A DNA stretch of 64,000 nt from SCTM01 sp965279655 (GCA_965279655.1 OZ257255.1:2108001-2172000), one strand, 5' to 3'; shown: positions 1 to 8,630, numbered from the stretch's first letter. The notes: a model not told the origin generated them from the sequence alone. Numbers and translations are program-made.

Positions 1-31
1 GCATCCAAGTGTCGCGAATTGGACGGTCGTG

Positions 32-50
32 CCGCTGCCCTTGGCAGCGG
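32..50. repeat. Short perfect hairpin at the left edge
   Basis: Arms CCGCTGCC and GGCAGCGG flank a 3-base loop. There is no T-tract on either side, so it is either a weak terminator of a gene lying outside the window or a structured leader of the gene starting at 134. Nothing else is recognisable in positions 1-133. Confidence 0.35.
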
Positions 51-133
51 GAATGGAAGTCCCGAGCCTGTACGCGTTCAAACAATTTGAGTGCGCCAAC
101 GCGGCTCGCCGCTTTCTAAAGGGAGTCTGTTTG

Positions 134-691
134 ATGAAATCGATCCGGATCGCAGCCGTGATCGTCGGGGCAATCGCCGCCGTGACGTTCGCCGACGTGT
201 CTCAAGCCGCCGCACGGGACACTTTCGCATTCTCGTTTAACACCGGCGATGTGGCCTTTGCCTATAGCGACGGCTACTGGGACCGAAACCATAAGTGGCA
301 CGGCTGGCGCAATGCCCGCGAACACAACGAGTACCGTCGATATAATGGCGACGCTTACCGAGCCGCACGCGGGCGCGACAACGGCTGGCGCGACGAGAAT
401 CTCGACTACCAGTTTTCTTTCGATTTGGGCTCCGTAGCCTTCGCCTATAGCGATGGCTACTGGGATCGAAACCGCCAATGGCATACTTGGCGCGATGCGC
501 GCGAAGCTCGCGAATACAGCAGGTTCAATCCGCGTGCCTACAAGGCTACTCGGCACACACGCGAGCGTAACCAGGGCTGGCGTGGCGATCAGGACCGTGA
601 CGGTATCCCGAACCGGGTCGACCGCGACCGTGACGGCGACGGCGTTCCGAACCGTCGTGACGACTCGCCGAACAATCGCAATCGCCGTTAG
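134..691 (+). CDS. Small secreted protein with duplicated YSDGYWD module and calcium-type repeats
   Basis: Function unknown. The 185-residue protein starts at the ATG at 134, which has an AGGGAG ribosome site and opens a clean signal peptide (residues 1 to about 27); the in-frame ATG further upstream lacks these. A module with the core 'YSDGYWDR', a WH-x-WR segment and an 'ARE' tail occurs twice (about residues 30-64 and 92-125). The C-terminus (about 152-180) has two DxDGDGxPNRxD segments like thrombospondin type-3 calcium-binding repeats, with Asp spaced as in EF-like loops. Single-module relatives lie at 43765-44100 and 50504-50881, and a repeat-only lipoprotein at 43382-43630. By inference it is a periplasmic or surface protein that binds a cation. 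A strong terminator follows, so it is probably monocistronic. Confidence 0.85.
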   Translation: MKSIRIAAVIVGAIAAVTFADVSQAAARDTFAFSFNTGDVAFAYSDGYWDRNHKWHGWRNAREHNEYRRYNGDAYRAARGRDNGWRDENLDYQFSFDLGSVAFAYSDGYWDRNRQWHTWRDAREAREYSRFNPRAYKATRHTRERNQGWRGDQDRDGIPNRVDRDRDGDGVPNRRDDSPNNRNRR

Positions 692-710
692 TATCTGAGT
701 CAAGAATAGA

Positions 711-741
711 AAGGCCCCTGGCATTGCCAGGGGCCTTTTCT
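711..741 (+). terminator. Rho-independent terminator
   Basis: Arms AAGGCCCCTGGC and GCCAGGGGCCTT with an ATT loop are followed by TTCTT. It ends the transcript of the secreted protein at 134-691 and also faces the 3' end of the DUF6064 gene on the other strand. Confidence 0.9.
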
Positions 742-791
742 TGCAAGTTGCATAGAGGACGTGCGGCTGGTGCGAGCCGGCGCGGCGAGAC

Positions 792-1439
792 CTAACAGGG
801 GATGCGAGGCTTCCCCGGCCTCACGACGAGAAGCCAACTTGCGCCGGCCGCCAGTAGCAGCCAGTCCTCAGGAACATTCAGCAATACTGCCGCCGAGCCG
901 CCAACGACGGCCCATAGGGTCGGGATCAAGAACAACCAAAGAGGTGGCCCTGGTCTAGCCAACAGCAACATCCCGAAGGTGAATATTACCGTGGGGCATG
1001 GTGTGGTGCCGAACATGGGCGTTGCGGGGTAGACGTGAAGCCCAAGCAGCGCCGCGAGTGGATAGATAACGAGCCCATAGAGGATGAGTGCCGCCGCGAT
1101 GAGGCCACGCGGCCCGCGCGAAAACTGAAGCCGGATCGTGTCAGTGCGTAGGGCGACGATGACAAGAAGTGTCGCTTGGACAACAAAGGCCGCGCCAAAG
1201 ACGAACGCAGCCGGATTGATCCGCGCGAACTGGTTGATGTGGTATGCTACGCCGGTCCAAAACCAAAAAAGCGCGAGGATCAACAGGCCCGCACGACTGC
1301 TTCGGAAACTACTCCCGCGTTTGACACATAGCACCGCCACAAATCCCAGCGCCCACGCGAGAAGTTGGATCGGCCAAACGGATTGGTTGTACGCCACGAA
1401 GACCGCTTCGAATTGGTCAGCCGTGAATGGCAATTCCAT
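792..1439 (-). CDS. DUF6064 family integral membrane protein
   Basis: A 215-residue protein made almost entirely of hydrophobic segments, about six (roughly residues 20-40, 48-68, 76-95, 108-128, 136-158 and 165-205). The N-terminal 'LPFTADQFEAVFVAYN' stretch, with a Trp-Pro pair after it, is typical of DUF6064 proteins, whose function is unknown. It starts 18 bases after the arsA stop codon on the same strand, so the two are very likely co-transcribed. No transporter signature is visible. Whether it acts as a membrane partner of the ArsA ATPase is my inference from position only. Confidence 0.75.
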   Translation of the reverse strand: MELPFTADQFEAVFVAYNQSVWPIQLLAWALGFVAVLCVKRGSSFRSSRAGLLILALFWFWTGVAYHINQFARINPAAFVFGAAFVVQATLLVIVALRTDTIRLQFSRGPRGLIAAALILYGLVIYPLAALLGLHVYPATPMFGTTPCPTVIFTFGMLLLARPGPPLWLFLIPTLWAVVGGSAAVLLNVPEDWLLLAAGASWLLVVRPGKPRIPC

Positions 1440-1457
1440 CGCTCGCCCACCAACGCT

Positions 1458-3251
1458 TCACTGTCGAGCCAGCGATTGAAGGGCTGCCAATCCCACGGGC
1501 GGATGCACTTGCCACGGCAAGAAGAAGAGCTTCCTTGCCAGGCCGCCTTGCACGCGATCGATCTGTCGACGTTCACCCGCCAACCGTTGGCCGAGCAACG
1601 GATCATGGGTTCCCGCGGCGAGAAGGCTTCTATTGATGATCCAGGCATAGGGTTCGATTTTCGCGCGGCGAAGATCGTCCTGAAGGGCCGCGGCTTGGGA
1701 CACCGGCGTCGTCTCGGCAAGGGTGACCAATAGGACACGGGTGTATGTCTGGTCTTGAAGACGCATCAACGGCGTAACAACGTGGGCCGTAGATGTTTGC
1801 GAGTCCGCGTGGCGGGTCATTTGCCGATGGTACGCGCCGGTGGAGTCCATCAGGAGCAAGGAGTGGCCGGTCGGCGCGGTATCCAGCACGACGAAGGCAT
1901 CACGCGCTTCCGCAACGACACGCGAGAACGCATGGAACACGGCGACTTCTTCCGTGCATGGTGATCGCAAATCCTCTCGCAGCAGGGCTTGGCCTTGCTC
2001 ATCGAGATCGCGATTGCGATTCATGATCTTGGCGACGTATCGCTCTGTTTCAGCCTTCGGATCAATCCTCGAGACCCGGAGGCCGGGAAGTTCCTCGACC
2101 AGCGTCAGCGCGATGTGGGCGGCGGGGTCCGTTGTCGTGAGATGTACGGTGTGACCGCGTTCGACCAGACCGACGGCAATGGCGGCGGCAATCGTCGTCT
2201 TGCCCACGCCCCCCTTCCCCATGACCATAATCAAGCCGCGGCTGCCAGCCGAGAGGTCGTCTATCAATTCATCTAATCTCGGAAGATCGTCGCTCGCTTG
2301 AGTGGGAATTGCGGCTGGCAGTGCCGTTCCATGCATCGCCTCCGCAGCAAACAGGGACCTTAAAGCCTTTAAGCCGAGCATGTCGCTGGGGCGTAGCGGA
2401 ATATCGTCGCGCGGAAGGGCGCGCAACGCCTGGGGTAACTCAGAAAGGGCTTCACGTCCCTGATCTTCCAACGATGCGGCGATCACATCGGAACGGTCGG
2501 TTGCTCGGAAGACACCATTGACCACGAGCCTTTGATTGGAAAATCCGATCCCCTGAAGCTCAACGGACGTGCGCCCCGCTTCCGCGACAGCGCCTTTTTC
2601 AGGTCGGGTCACGAGAATAATGGTCGTGACGGCAGGGTCACTGAGCTGCGCGACCGCGGCTTTGAACCGCGCTTCCTGCATCTTGAGGCCAGAATGGGGT
2701 CCGAGGCAGGACGCTCCACGATCGTTGCCCTCCAAGAATCCGCTCCATGCCATCGGCAAGCTGAGCAGGCGAAGCGTGTGACCGGTCGGCGCGGTATCGA
2801 AGATAATGTGATCGTGCTGAGGTTCCGGATCGGCCAGTCGCCCGACAAATTCATCAAACGCCGCGATTTCAGTTGTGCACGAGCCGGACAATTGCTCTGC
2901 AACAGCGTCTCGTTCGCTATCGCTTGCATTGGGCTCCATCTGAGCAAGCACCCTCGTGCGATATGCGTCAGCAGCGGCGGTAGGATCTATGTTCAGAACC
3001 TGGAGCCGGGAAACGCCAGGAACCGCGACCGGATGATTGGTCAACGGAACACCGAGTATCTCATCGAGATTGGATGCGGGATCGGTGCTGACCAAGAGAA
3101 CCGACTTACCGCTATCCGCCAGCGCCAAGGCGGTTGCTGACGCAATCGAGGTCTTGCCAACACCACCCTTGCCGGTGAAAAACAAAAATCTCGTTGGGCG
3201 CGCCAGAAACTCAGGCGACTGCGTTGCCTCGATCCTAGCCATCATGCCCAC
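1458..3251 (-). CDS. arsA: ArsA-type anion-pump ATPase
   Basis: A cytosolic ATPase of the ArsA/GET3 family that in classical systems energises arsenite or antimonite extrusion with ArsB. The 597-residue length matches the duplicated bacterial form. It has two P-loops, GKGGVGKT at residues 27-34 and 345-352, and two DTAPTGH signal-transduction motifs at 152 and 457. The three metalloid-binding cysteines of E. coli ArsA are all conserved (here C125, C182 and C432, in SGSCTTE, ASCLGP and SPCTEE contexts), so As(III)/Sb(III) sensing is likely intact. The start is uncertain: GTG at 3251 or ATG at 3245, neither with a strong ribosome site. No arsB, acr3, arsC, arsD or arsR is found in the window; the gene downstream encodes a DUF6064 membrane protein. 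Confidence 0.93.
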   Translation of the reverse strand: MGMMARIEATQSPEFLARPTRFLFFTGKGGVGKTSIASATALALADSGKSVLLVSTDPASNLDEILGVPLTNHPVAVPGVSRLQVLNIDPTAAADAYRTRVLAQMEPNASDSERDAVAEQLSGSCTTEIAAFDEFVGRLADPEPQHDHIIFDTAPTGHTLRLLSLPMAWSGFLEGNDRGASCLGPHSGLKMQEARFKAAVAQLSDPAVTTIILVTRPEKGAVAEAGRTSVELQGIGFSNQRLVVNGVFRATDRSDVIAASLEDQGREALSELPQALRALPRDDIPLRPSDMLGLKALRSLFAAEAMHGTALPAAIPTQASDDLPRLDELIDDLSAGSRGLIMVMGKGGVGKTTIAAAIAVGLVERGHTVHLTTTDPAAHIALTLVEELPGLRVSRIDPKAETERYVAKIMNRNRDLDEQGQALLREDLRSPCTEEVAVFHAFSRVVAEARDAFVVLDTAPTGHSLLLMDSTGAYHRQMTRHADSQTSTAHVVTPLMRLQDQTYTRVLLVTLAETTPVSQAAALQDDLRRAKIEPYAWIINRSLLAAGTHDPLLGQRLAGERRQIDRVQGGLARKLFFLPWQVHPPVGLAALQSLARQ

Positions 3252-3367
3252 TTGGCAAGCCGCGCCCGTACAGCCGCTGGGCGTTGAGACACTTCATGCA
3301 TGATCCGATTTGCCGCAATGAAAACCGTGGTGCCCGGAAACACTACTCAAAGCGTTGAGGCTGGCAC

Positions 3368-3381
3368 TTGATCCACGTCAA
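3368..3381. promoter_or_regulatory. FNR/Anr-type operator
   Basis: TTGATCCACGTCAA matches the FNR family consensus TTGAT-N4-ATCAA at nine of ten positions. It sits between the divergent arsA and DUF2892 genes, 72 bases upstream of the DUF2892 start at 3453 and about 117 bases upstream of arsA. By inference it places one or both genes under oxygen- or NO-responsive control. No promoter hexamers could be fixed with confidence. Confidence 0.5.
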
Positions 3382-3452
3382 CGCACTTTGGCCGTCCGTG
3401 GGCGATCATGGGACGTTCAAATGACGAATCAATTTCTGAAGGGGTCGCGACA

Positions 3453-3653
3453 ATGGCCAAAAACGTAGGCGCAGTTGACCGCATTGTTCGTGTGATCGTG
3501 GGCCTCATCCTTATTGGCTACGCAATCCCAATTGGCTTCCCGACGACCGGTTGGAACGGGGTAGGCTGGATCGGCCTCATCCCAATCGCCACAGCCCTTA
3601 TCGGGTTTTGTCCGGCCTACAAGATCGTCGGTTTATCGACCTGCAAACGCTGA
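3453..3653 (+). CDS. DUF2892 (YgaP-type) inner-membrane protein
   Basis: A 66-residue protein with two transmembrane hairpin segments (about 10-30 and 38-56) joined by a Gly/Trp-rich turn, ending in 'CPAYKIVGLSTC'. The 'NVGAVDRIVRV' start and the CP motif are characteristic of DUF2892, found alone or fused to rhodanese domains as in YgaP. The ATG at 3453 is preferred over the ATG at 3408 because it has a GAAGGGG ribosome site and opens with the conserved family N-terminus. It is often linked to sulfur or anaerobic metabolism, and the FNR-like box upstream at 3368 fits. Molecular role unknown. Confidence 0.85.
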   Translation: MAKNVGAVDRIVRVIVGLILIGYAIPIGFPTTGWNGVGWIGLIPIATALIGFCPAYKIVGLSTCKR

Positions 3654-3870
3654 TCCGCCGAGATCCGCAGCTTCCAACGCCTCTGCGCAACCCAACTCTC
3701 GACGAAGGTCACCATGGTCAGGTGACGACGAGTTCGTGTTAGATTAGCGCGTTCATCCGCCGCCGATGTGGCCAGCGGCCTTTTGGCGGCGGCTCATAAC
3801 AATCGTGATAGCCGACATCACGAGCGGCGCGACCATGCGAATAAGATTGCGAACGAAGGAAAGCGCGCCC

Positions 3871-4590
3871 GTGCAGACAATCTTAGTGACCGGAGCCAAC
3901 CGCGGGATTGGGTTTGAGCTTGCGCGCCAGTATCTAGCGCAGGGAGCGGAAGTGTTGGCGTGTTGCCGCGATCCCGAAAAGGCACAAGACCTTATGGAAC
4001 TCGGCGCGCACTATCCTTCTCTCGGCATTTTCAAAGCCGACATGGGAGATTTCTCCTCCCTTGAAGCATTGGCCCACTCGCTGAGAAGCAAGAAGATCGA
4101 CCTGCTCATCAACAACGCGGGAAGCTATGGCCCCAAAGGGATTCCGGAGGGAATGTCCTATCAGGCGTTTGGGGCGGTCGACTATCAGATCTGGACCGAA
4201 ATTCTGCGCACGAACATTCAGGCCCCGCTGCGCATGGCGGAATTGTTTGTGGAGAACGTGGCCGCGAGCACGGGAAAGACCATCGTCATGATGTCCAGCG
4301 AATTGGGCTCCATCGCTGGCAATACCAGTGCCGGACAATCCTATAGTTACAGATCCAGCAAAGCGGCTTTGAATATGGTGACAAAGGGCCTCGCGCTGGA
4401 TCTGGCCGCGCGCGGGATCAAAGTTGTCGCGATGGCGCCTGGGTGGGTAAGGACCGACATGGGCGGCCGAGATATCGCCGCATTGTCTCCCATGGAGAGT
4501 GTAGCGGGCCAAATATCGGTCTTGGCCGGCTTGCAGCTCGAGGACTCGGGCACGTTCATTGATTATCGCGGCGCAAGACTTCCCTGGTAG
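3871..4590 (+). CDS. SDR family NAD(P)-dependent oxidoreductase
   Basis: Classical short-chain dehydrogenase/reductase of 239 residues. The cofactor motif TGANRGIG is at residues 7-14, NNAG follows in the middle, and the catalytic Ser (in MMSSELGS) and YxxxK (YRSSK) are present, with 'APGWVRTDMGG' after them. It resembles the C-factor-like SDR group; the substrate cannot be told. I chose GTG 3871, which has a GAAGGAAAG ribosome site and places the Rossmann motif at the N-terminus; the open frame continues up to 3766 with no family similarity. Positions 3654-3870 hold no other gene. The next gene on the same strand begins the copper operon; membership of this SDR in it is not indicated. Confidence 0.85.
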   Translation: MQTILVTGANRGIGFELARQYLAQGAEVLACCRDPEKAQDLMELGAHYPSLGIFKADMGDFSSLEALAHSLRSKKIDLLINNAGSYGPKGIPEGMSYQAFGAVDYQIWTEILRTNIQAPLRMAELFVENVAASTGKTIVMMSSELGSIAGNTSAGQSYSYRSSKAALNMVTKGLALDLAARGIKVVAMAPGWVRTDMGGRDIAALSPMESVAGQISVLAGLQLEDSGTFIDYRGARLPW

Positions 4591-4678
4591 CGGACTTCCG
4601 CGTCCTCCTGAAAGCCCACTGCGGGTTCGGCGACGTTTGGGATTGGCGCGAACCCCGAAACGAATTACAAGCGCGGTC

Positions 4679-5113
4679 GTGAGATCGCGCCGTTTCAACA
4701 ATCTGCTGATTGCGATTTGGCTGGGCATTGTTGCCCTGGCCGCGAGTGCGTTCGAGCAGCAGCAACTCGGGCTAACGACGCTCACAGCGGCGGGCGTGAC
4801 GGCACGCTCCGCGTTCGCCGTGCCGTCGGGCTACCACCTCATGCCCGATGGGACGTTGATGGCAGGCACCATGCACGGTGCCACGCCAGCAGAACCTCTA
4901 AGGTCCGGCGGCGAACCAGGACAAACATCTCACGACTGTGACGCCTGCATCGCCATCGCCGCAATGGGGGCGCTCACGGTTGCAGCCCTGCCGGAGGTGG
5001 TCGCACCACCGTCCGTGTCAGAAAGCAGCGCCGCGCGACCCGTGGTCGCGATCCTTCGCGCCCGCAACCACCCCGCCTACGCCTCCCGCGCACCACCTGT
5101 TGCGTTGATCTGA
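4679..5113 (+). CDS. DUF2946-like protein heading the copper operon
   Basis: A roughly 144-residue protein with an N-terminal hydrophobic segment, a His/Met-rich middle, a central 'HDCDACIA' motif and a C-terminal Arg-Ala-Pro-Pro ending. This layout is that of DUF2946 proteins, which commonly precede copper-related TonB receptor genes. The start is not secure: GTG 4679 gives the best N-terminus (basic residues then a membrane segment) but has no clear ribosome site, and the frame is open back to 4559, inside the preceding SDR gene. It lies 75 bases upstream of the TonB receptor on the same strand. A periplasmic copper-related role is an inference from the neighbours. Confidence 0.65.
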   Translation: MRSRRFNNLLIAIWLGIVALAASAFEQQQLGLTTLTAAGVTARSAFAVPSGYHLMPDGTLMAGTMHGATPAEPLRSGGEPGQTSHDCDACIAIAAMGALTVAALPEVVAPPSVSESSAARPVVAILRARNHPAYASRAPPVALI

Positions 5114-5188
5114 CCGCACCTTCAGCCGGATCGCGCGCCACGTCATGCGCGCGAAACGGCCGCGTCCTATCAACATACAGGATCGACC

Positions 5189-7495
5189 ATGACTCGCAGC
5201 CGTATCGGGTTGCGCGCGTCCGCCGTGAGCGGACTCGCGACCCTTGTCCTTTGCGCCCACTCCTCCGCCGGGCACGCCGAAGAAGTCTCCAACGCCGTGG
5301 AAGAGGTGATCGTTACCGCCCGTTCCATCGCGCAGACAGAGTATCTACCGACCACCGTGGAAAGCGTCACGGCGGACTCCATCGCCAAGACCACCAACGT
5401 CTTCACGCCCGAGGACACGGTGAAGTACATGCCGAACGTTTTGGTGCGCCAGCGCCATATCGGCGACACCCAAGCGCCTATCACCACGCGCACGTCGGGT
5501 GTCGGCGCGTCGGCGCGCAGCCTGATCTATGTGGACGGGATGCTGATCTCGTCCCTGATCGGCAATAACAACACAAGCGCGTCGCCCAAGTGGGGCCTCG
5601 TGTCGCCGAACGCCGTCGCGCGGGTTGACGTGCTTTATGGTCCGTTCGCCGCAGCCTATGCCGGAAACTCCATCGGCACGGTAATGGCTTTCACCACACG
5701 AATGCCGACGCAGTTCGAGATGTCGGCCGAAGCGCAGGGCGCAGTGCAGTGGTTCAGCAAGTACGGCGACAAGGACCAGTACGGCACCGGCCGCTTCGCC
5801 GCGGATATCAGTGACCGCATCGGCAAGGTCGCTTTTCGCCTGAGCTTCAACCACCTCGACAATCGCGGCCAGCCGCTGACCTATGCGACCGCCGCCGTTC
5901 CGGTCGCAAGCAGCACGGCAGGAACTGCCGTCACCGGGGCCTTCGCCGATTTTAACCGCACCGGCGCGGTGATCCAGGTTTTGGGCGGCACGGGCATCGA
6001 GCACCAGGTGCAGAACAACGCTTCCGGCCGTGTGACGTTCGACATTACGCCATCGCTGACGGCGGCCTACACGTTCGGTCTGTTCGTCAACGACACCGAC
6101 TCCACCGTGAACAGCTATCTGCGCGATGCGGCGGGTCTGCCGGTTTACGCAGGCGCTGTGAACATCGCCGGGCGCGCCTACACGGTGGCGAACAGCGCAT
6201 TCTCTAACGGTGTGTATCGCTTCGACGAAACACAATTGGCGCAGGGTTTGTCGTTGGCCTCCCACACCGATGGTGTGTTCGACTTCGAGCTCAGCGGCTC
6301 GTACTTCGACTACATCAAGAGCCGCCAGCGCACCCCCAGTGGCGCGTTGCCAGGCGCGTTCACCGGCGGCGCCGGCTCAGTTGCATCCCTCGACGGGACC
6401 GACTGGTACGTGCTCGACGCCAAGGGCATCTGGAAGCCGCGCGGCGAAACGCACATCGTCACCTTCGGCCTGCATGAGGACCGCTTCAAGATTCAGAACC
6501 CGCGCTATGCGCTGACCGACTGGATCGGCGGCGCGGACGGCGCGGTCACCACCAAGAGCGCGGGCAAGACGCGCACCTCCGCGGTGTGGGCACAGGAAGC
6601 TTGGAAAGCGAGCCCGCAGGTGACGTTGACGTTGGGCGGGCGCTATGAACGGTGGCAGGCATACGATGGGGCGAATTTCTCCGCCACACCGGCGCTGAAC
6701 GTGGCGCAGCCGACGCTGTCACGCGATGCGTTCTCGCCCAAGGCCGTGTTGGCCTACGAACCGTCGGAGGATTGGCGCTTCAAGGGGTCATTCGGTCTGG
6801 CGTATCGCTTCCCGACGGTGACGGAGCTGTATCAGGCCATCACAACCGGCACGACGCTGTCAGTCCCCAATCCGAACCTGCGTCCGGAGCGGGCGATCTC
6901 CAGCGAACTGTCGGTGGACCGCAATTGGTCGTCGGGCCAGGTGCGTGTCTCCGTGTTCGACGAGCGCCTGAGGGACGCGCTCCTGTCCCAGACCGCGCCG
7001 CTGCCGGTGGGCTCCACGACATTGGCAAGCTACGTACAGAACGTGGATCGCGCCCACTCCACCGGCGTGGAGATCGTTGCGCGCCAGCGGGACGTGTTCA
7101 TTCCGGGCCTCGAACTGTCCGGCTGGGTCACCTACGTCCGCACGCGCATCGACCAGGACACCGCCTTCGCGGCGGCGGTCGGCAAACGCCTGCCGCAAGT
7201 GCCGCGATGGCGCGGGTCAGCTGTGGCGACCTATGCGCCGACGCAAGCCTGGGCCTTCACCCTCGCCGCGCGGTATAGCGACAAGTCGTTCGGCACCATC
7301 GAGAACAGCGACTATCATTCGGACACGTATCAAGGATTTGGGGCGTACTTCGTGATGGACGCGAAAGTGCGGTATCAGATTAACGCCCACGTCGTTGCGG
7401 AGATGGGCGTAAACAATCTATTGAACCGAGACTACTTGCTGTTCCACCCGTTCCCGCAGCGCACGGTGATGGCGGCGTTCAAGTACACATACTAA
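5189..7495 (+). CDS. TonB-dependent outer-membrane receptor, probably for copper
   Basis: A 768-residue receptor with a signal peptide (about 1-30), a TonB-box-like 'EEVIVTAR' at about 38-45, a plug domain (about 55-165 with 'IYVDGML' and 'VDVLYGP') and a long beta-barrel ending in an aromatic residue (Tyr). It imports a ligand across the outer membrane using TonB energy. The ligand is inferred as copper or a copper chelate because the gene lies between a DUF2946-like gene and SCO and PCuAC genes, 21 bases before the latter pair. The start has an AGGA ribosome site. The sequence is not close to the two other TonB receptors in this window, which resemble each other. Confidence 0.9.
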   Translation: MTRSRIGLRASAVSGLATLVLCAHSSAGHAEEVSNAVEEVIVTARSIAQTEYLPTTVESVTADSIAKTTNVFTPEDTVKYMPNVLVRQRHIGDTQAPITTRTSGVGASARSLIYVDGMLISSLIGNNNTSASPKWGLVSPNAVARVDVLYGPFAAAYAGNSIGTVMAFTTRMPTQFEMSAEAQGAVQWFSKYGDKDQYGTGRFAADISDRIGKVAFRLSFNHLDNRGQPLTYATAAVPVASSTAGTAVTGAFADFNRTGAVIQVLGGTGIEHQVQNNASGRVTFDITPSLTAAYTFGLFVNDTDSTVNSYLRDAAGLPVYAGAVNIAGRAYTVANSAFSNGVYRFDETQLAQGLSLASHTDGVFDFELSGSYFDYIKSRQRTPSGALPGAFTGGAGSVASLDGTDWYVLDAKGIWKPRGETHIVTFGLHEDRFKIQNPRYALTDWIGGADGAVTTKSAGKTRTSAVWAQEAWKASPQVTLTLGGRYERWQAYDGANFSATPALNVAQPTLSRDAFSPKAVLAYEPSEDWRFKGSFGLAYRFPTVTELYQAITTGTTLSVPNPNLRPERAISSELSVDRNWSSGQVRVSVFDERLRDALLSQTAPLPVGSTTLASYVQNVDRAHSTGVEIVARQRDVFIPGLELSGWVTYVRTRIDQDTAFAAAVGKRLPQVPRWRGSAVATYAPTQAWAFTLAARYSDKSFGTIENSDYHSDTYQGFGAYFVMDAKVRYQINAHVVAEMGVNNLLNRDYLLFHPFPQRTVMAAFKYTY

Positions 7496-7516
7496 AGCGC
7501 AACACTGGAGAAGCGG

Positions 7517-8134
7517 ATGCCTTCCCTCGACCGGCGTCTTGTGTTGGGACTGAGCGCGGCGGCCCTGGGCATTGCCGGGCTGGTGAGCCTTTACATGCGC
7601 GGCCCGGATCAAGGCGGCGTCCGCGTCCTTCCGAAAGCCGACCGCCGCGACTTCAATTTGCGCGATACGTCAGGCAAGGCAGTGTCGCTCGCGGCATATC
7701 AGGGTAAATGGCTGTTGCTGTTCTTCGGCTACACGCATTGCCCGGACGTGTGCCCGACCACCTTGGTCAACATCGCCGATACGCTGAAAGCTCTGGGTGA
7801 GCGGGCCAAGGCGTATCAACCGATCTTCATCACCATCGATCCGGAACGCGACACGCCGGAGGCGATGAGCGACTACCTCGCCAATTTCGACGGCGGCTTC
7901 GTCGGTCTCACCGGCACGCCGGATCAAGTGGCCGCCGCCGCCAAAGCCTATGGCGTGTTCTATCGCCGACAGCCCACAGCGGGCGGTGACGACATGATGG
8001 ACCACAGCACGGCGATTGCACTGGTCTCGCCGCGCGGCAATTTCCTGCGCGTATTCCGACCGGATGACGCGCCCGAGGCGTTCGCCGCAGAACTGATCTC
8101 ATACACTCACGAGGCCCAGGAGGCCGGACTATGA
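7517..8134 (+). CDS. SCO family copper protein
   Basis: A 205-residue thioredoxin-fold protein anchored by an N-terminal segment (about 8-27). It carries the Cu-binding C75-P-D-V-C79 motif after the 'FGYTHCP' stretch and the distal His163, the ligand set by which SCO proteins bind copper or reduce thiols during assembly of the cytochrome c oxidase CuA site. A GGAGA ribosome site precedes the ATG. The stop codon overlaps the start of the PCuAC gene (ATGA), so the two are translationally coupled. PCuAC normally hands copper to SCO or to the oxidase, and no cytochrome oxidase genes are in the window. Confidence 0.93.
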   Translation: MPSLDRRLVLGLSAAALGIAGLVSLYMRGPDQGGVRVLPKADRRDFNLRDTSGKAVSLAAYQGKWLLLFFGYTHCPDVCPTTLVNIADTLKALGERAKAYQPIFITIDPERDTPEAMSDYLANFDGGFVGLTGTPDQVAAAAKAYGVFYRRQPTAGGDDMMDHSTAIALVSPRGNFLRVFRPDDAPEAFAAELISYTHEAQEAGL

Positions 8135-8583
8135 CACTCGCACTGCAAATCGCCCGTTCGCTCGTTCTTGCGATCGGCATCTCGGCCGCGACTGAAGCGC
8201 GGGCGGAGATACGGGTCGAAAACGCGTGGGTGCGTGAAACGCCCGGCAAAATGACAATGACCGCCGGCTATGCCCGGATCGTCAACGACGGTTCACAAAC
8301 AGATGAACTCATAGGCGTGACCGCCCCCACAGCCGGTTCCACTGAAGTGCATCAGACCGTTCGCGACGGAGGGATGATGAAGATGGAGCCGGTCGAGAAA
8401 TTGAAGATCGCCGCACACGGCGAACTCAAAATTGAGCCCGGCGGCTATCATCTGATGATTACGGACCTGAAGCGCAAGCTCGTGCCGGGCGAGACCCTTC
8501 AAATGACGTTCAGGTTCGCGCGCGGCGGTGAAATCGCCGTGCAGGCGAAAGTGGCTCCCATATCGGCAACAAGGGCGCCGTAG
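8131..8583 (+). CDS. PCuAC-type periplasmic copper chaperone
   Basis: A 150-residue protein with a cleavable signal peptide (about 1-25). The copper motif H-x10-M-x21-H-x-M fits exactly: H74, M85, H107 and M109. Proteins of this family bind Cu(I) in the periplasm and supply it for oxidase assembly. The ATG overlaps the SCO stop codon. It is the last gene of the DUF2946/TonB receptor/SCO/PCuAC operon and is followed after 47 bases by a strong hairpin terminator. Confidence 0.93.
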   Translation: MTLALQIARSLVLAIGISAATEARAEIRVENAWVRETPGKMTMTAGYARIVNDGSQTDELIGVTAPTAGSTEVHQTVRDGGMMKMEPVEKLKIAAHGELKIEPGGYHLMITDLKRKLVPGETLQMTFRFARGGEIAVQAKVAPISATRAP

Positions 8584-8630
8584 CGAGATTGCTTCAAGCC
8601 GAGATGCGGAAAGGCTAGAGACAACGACAC

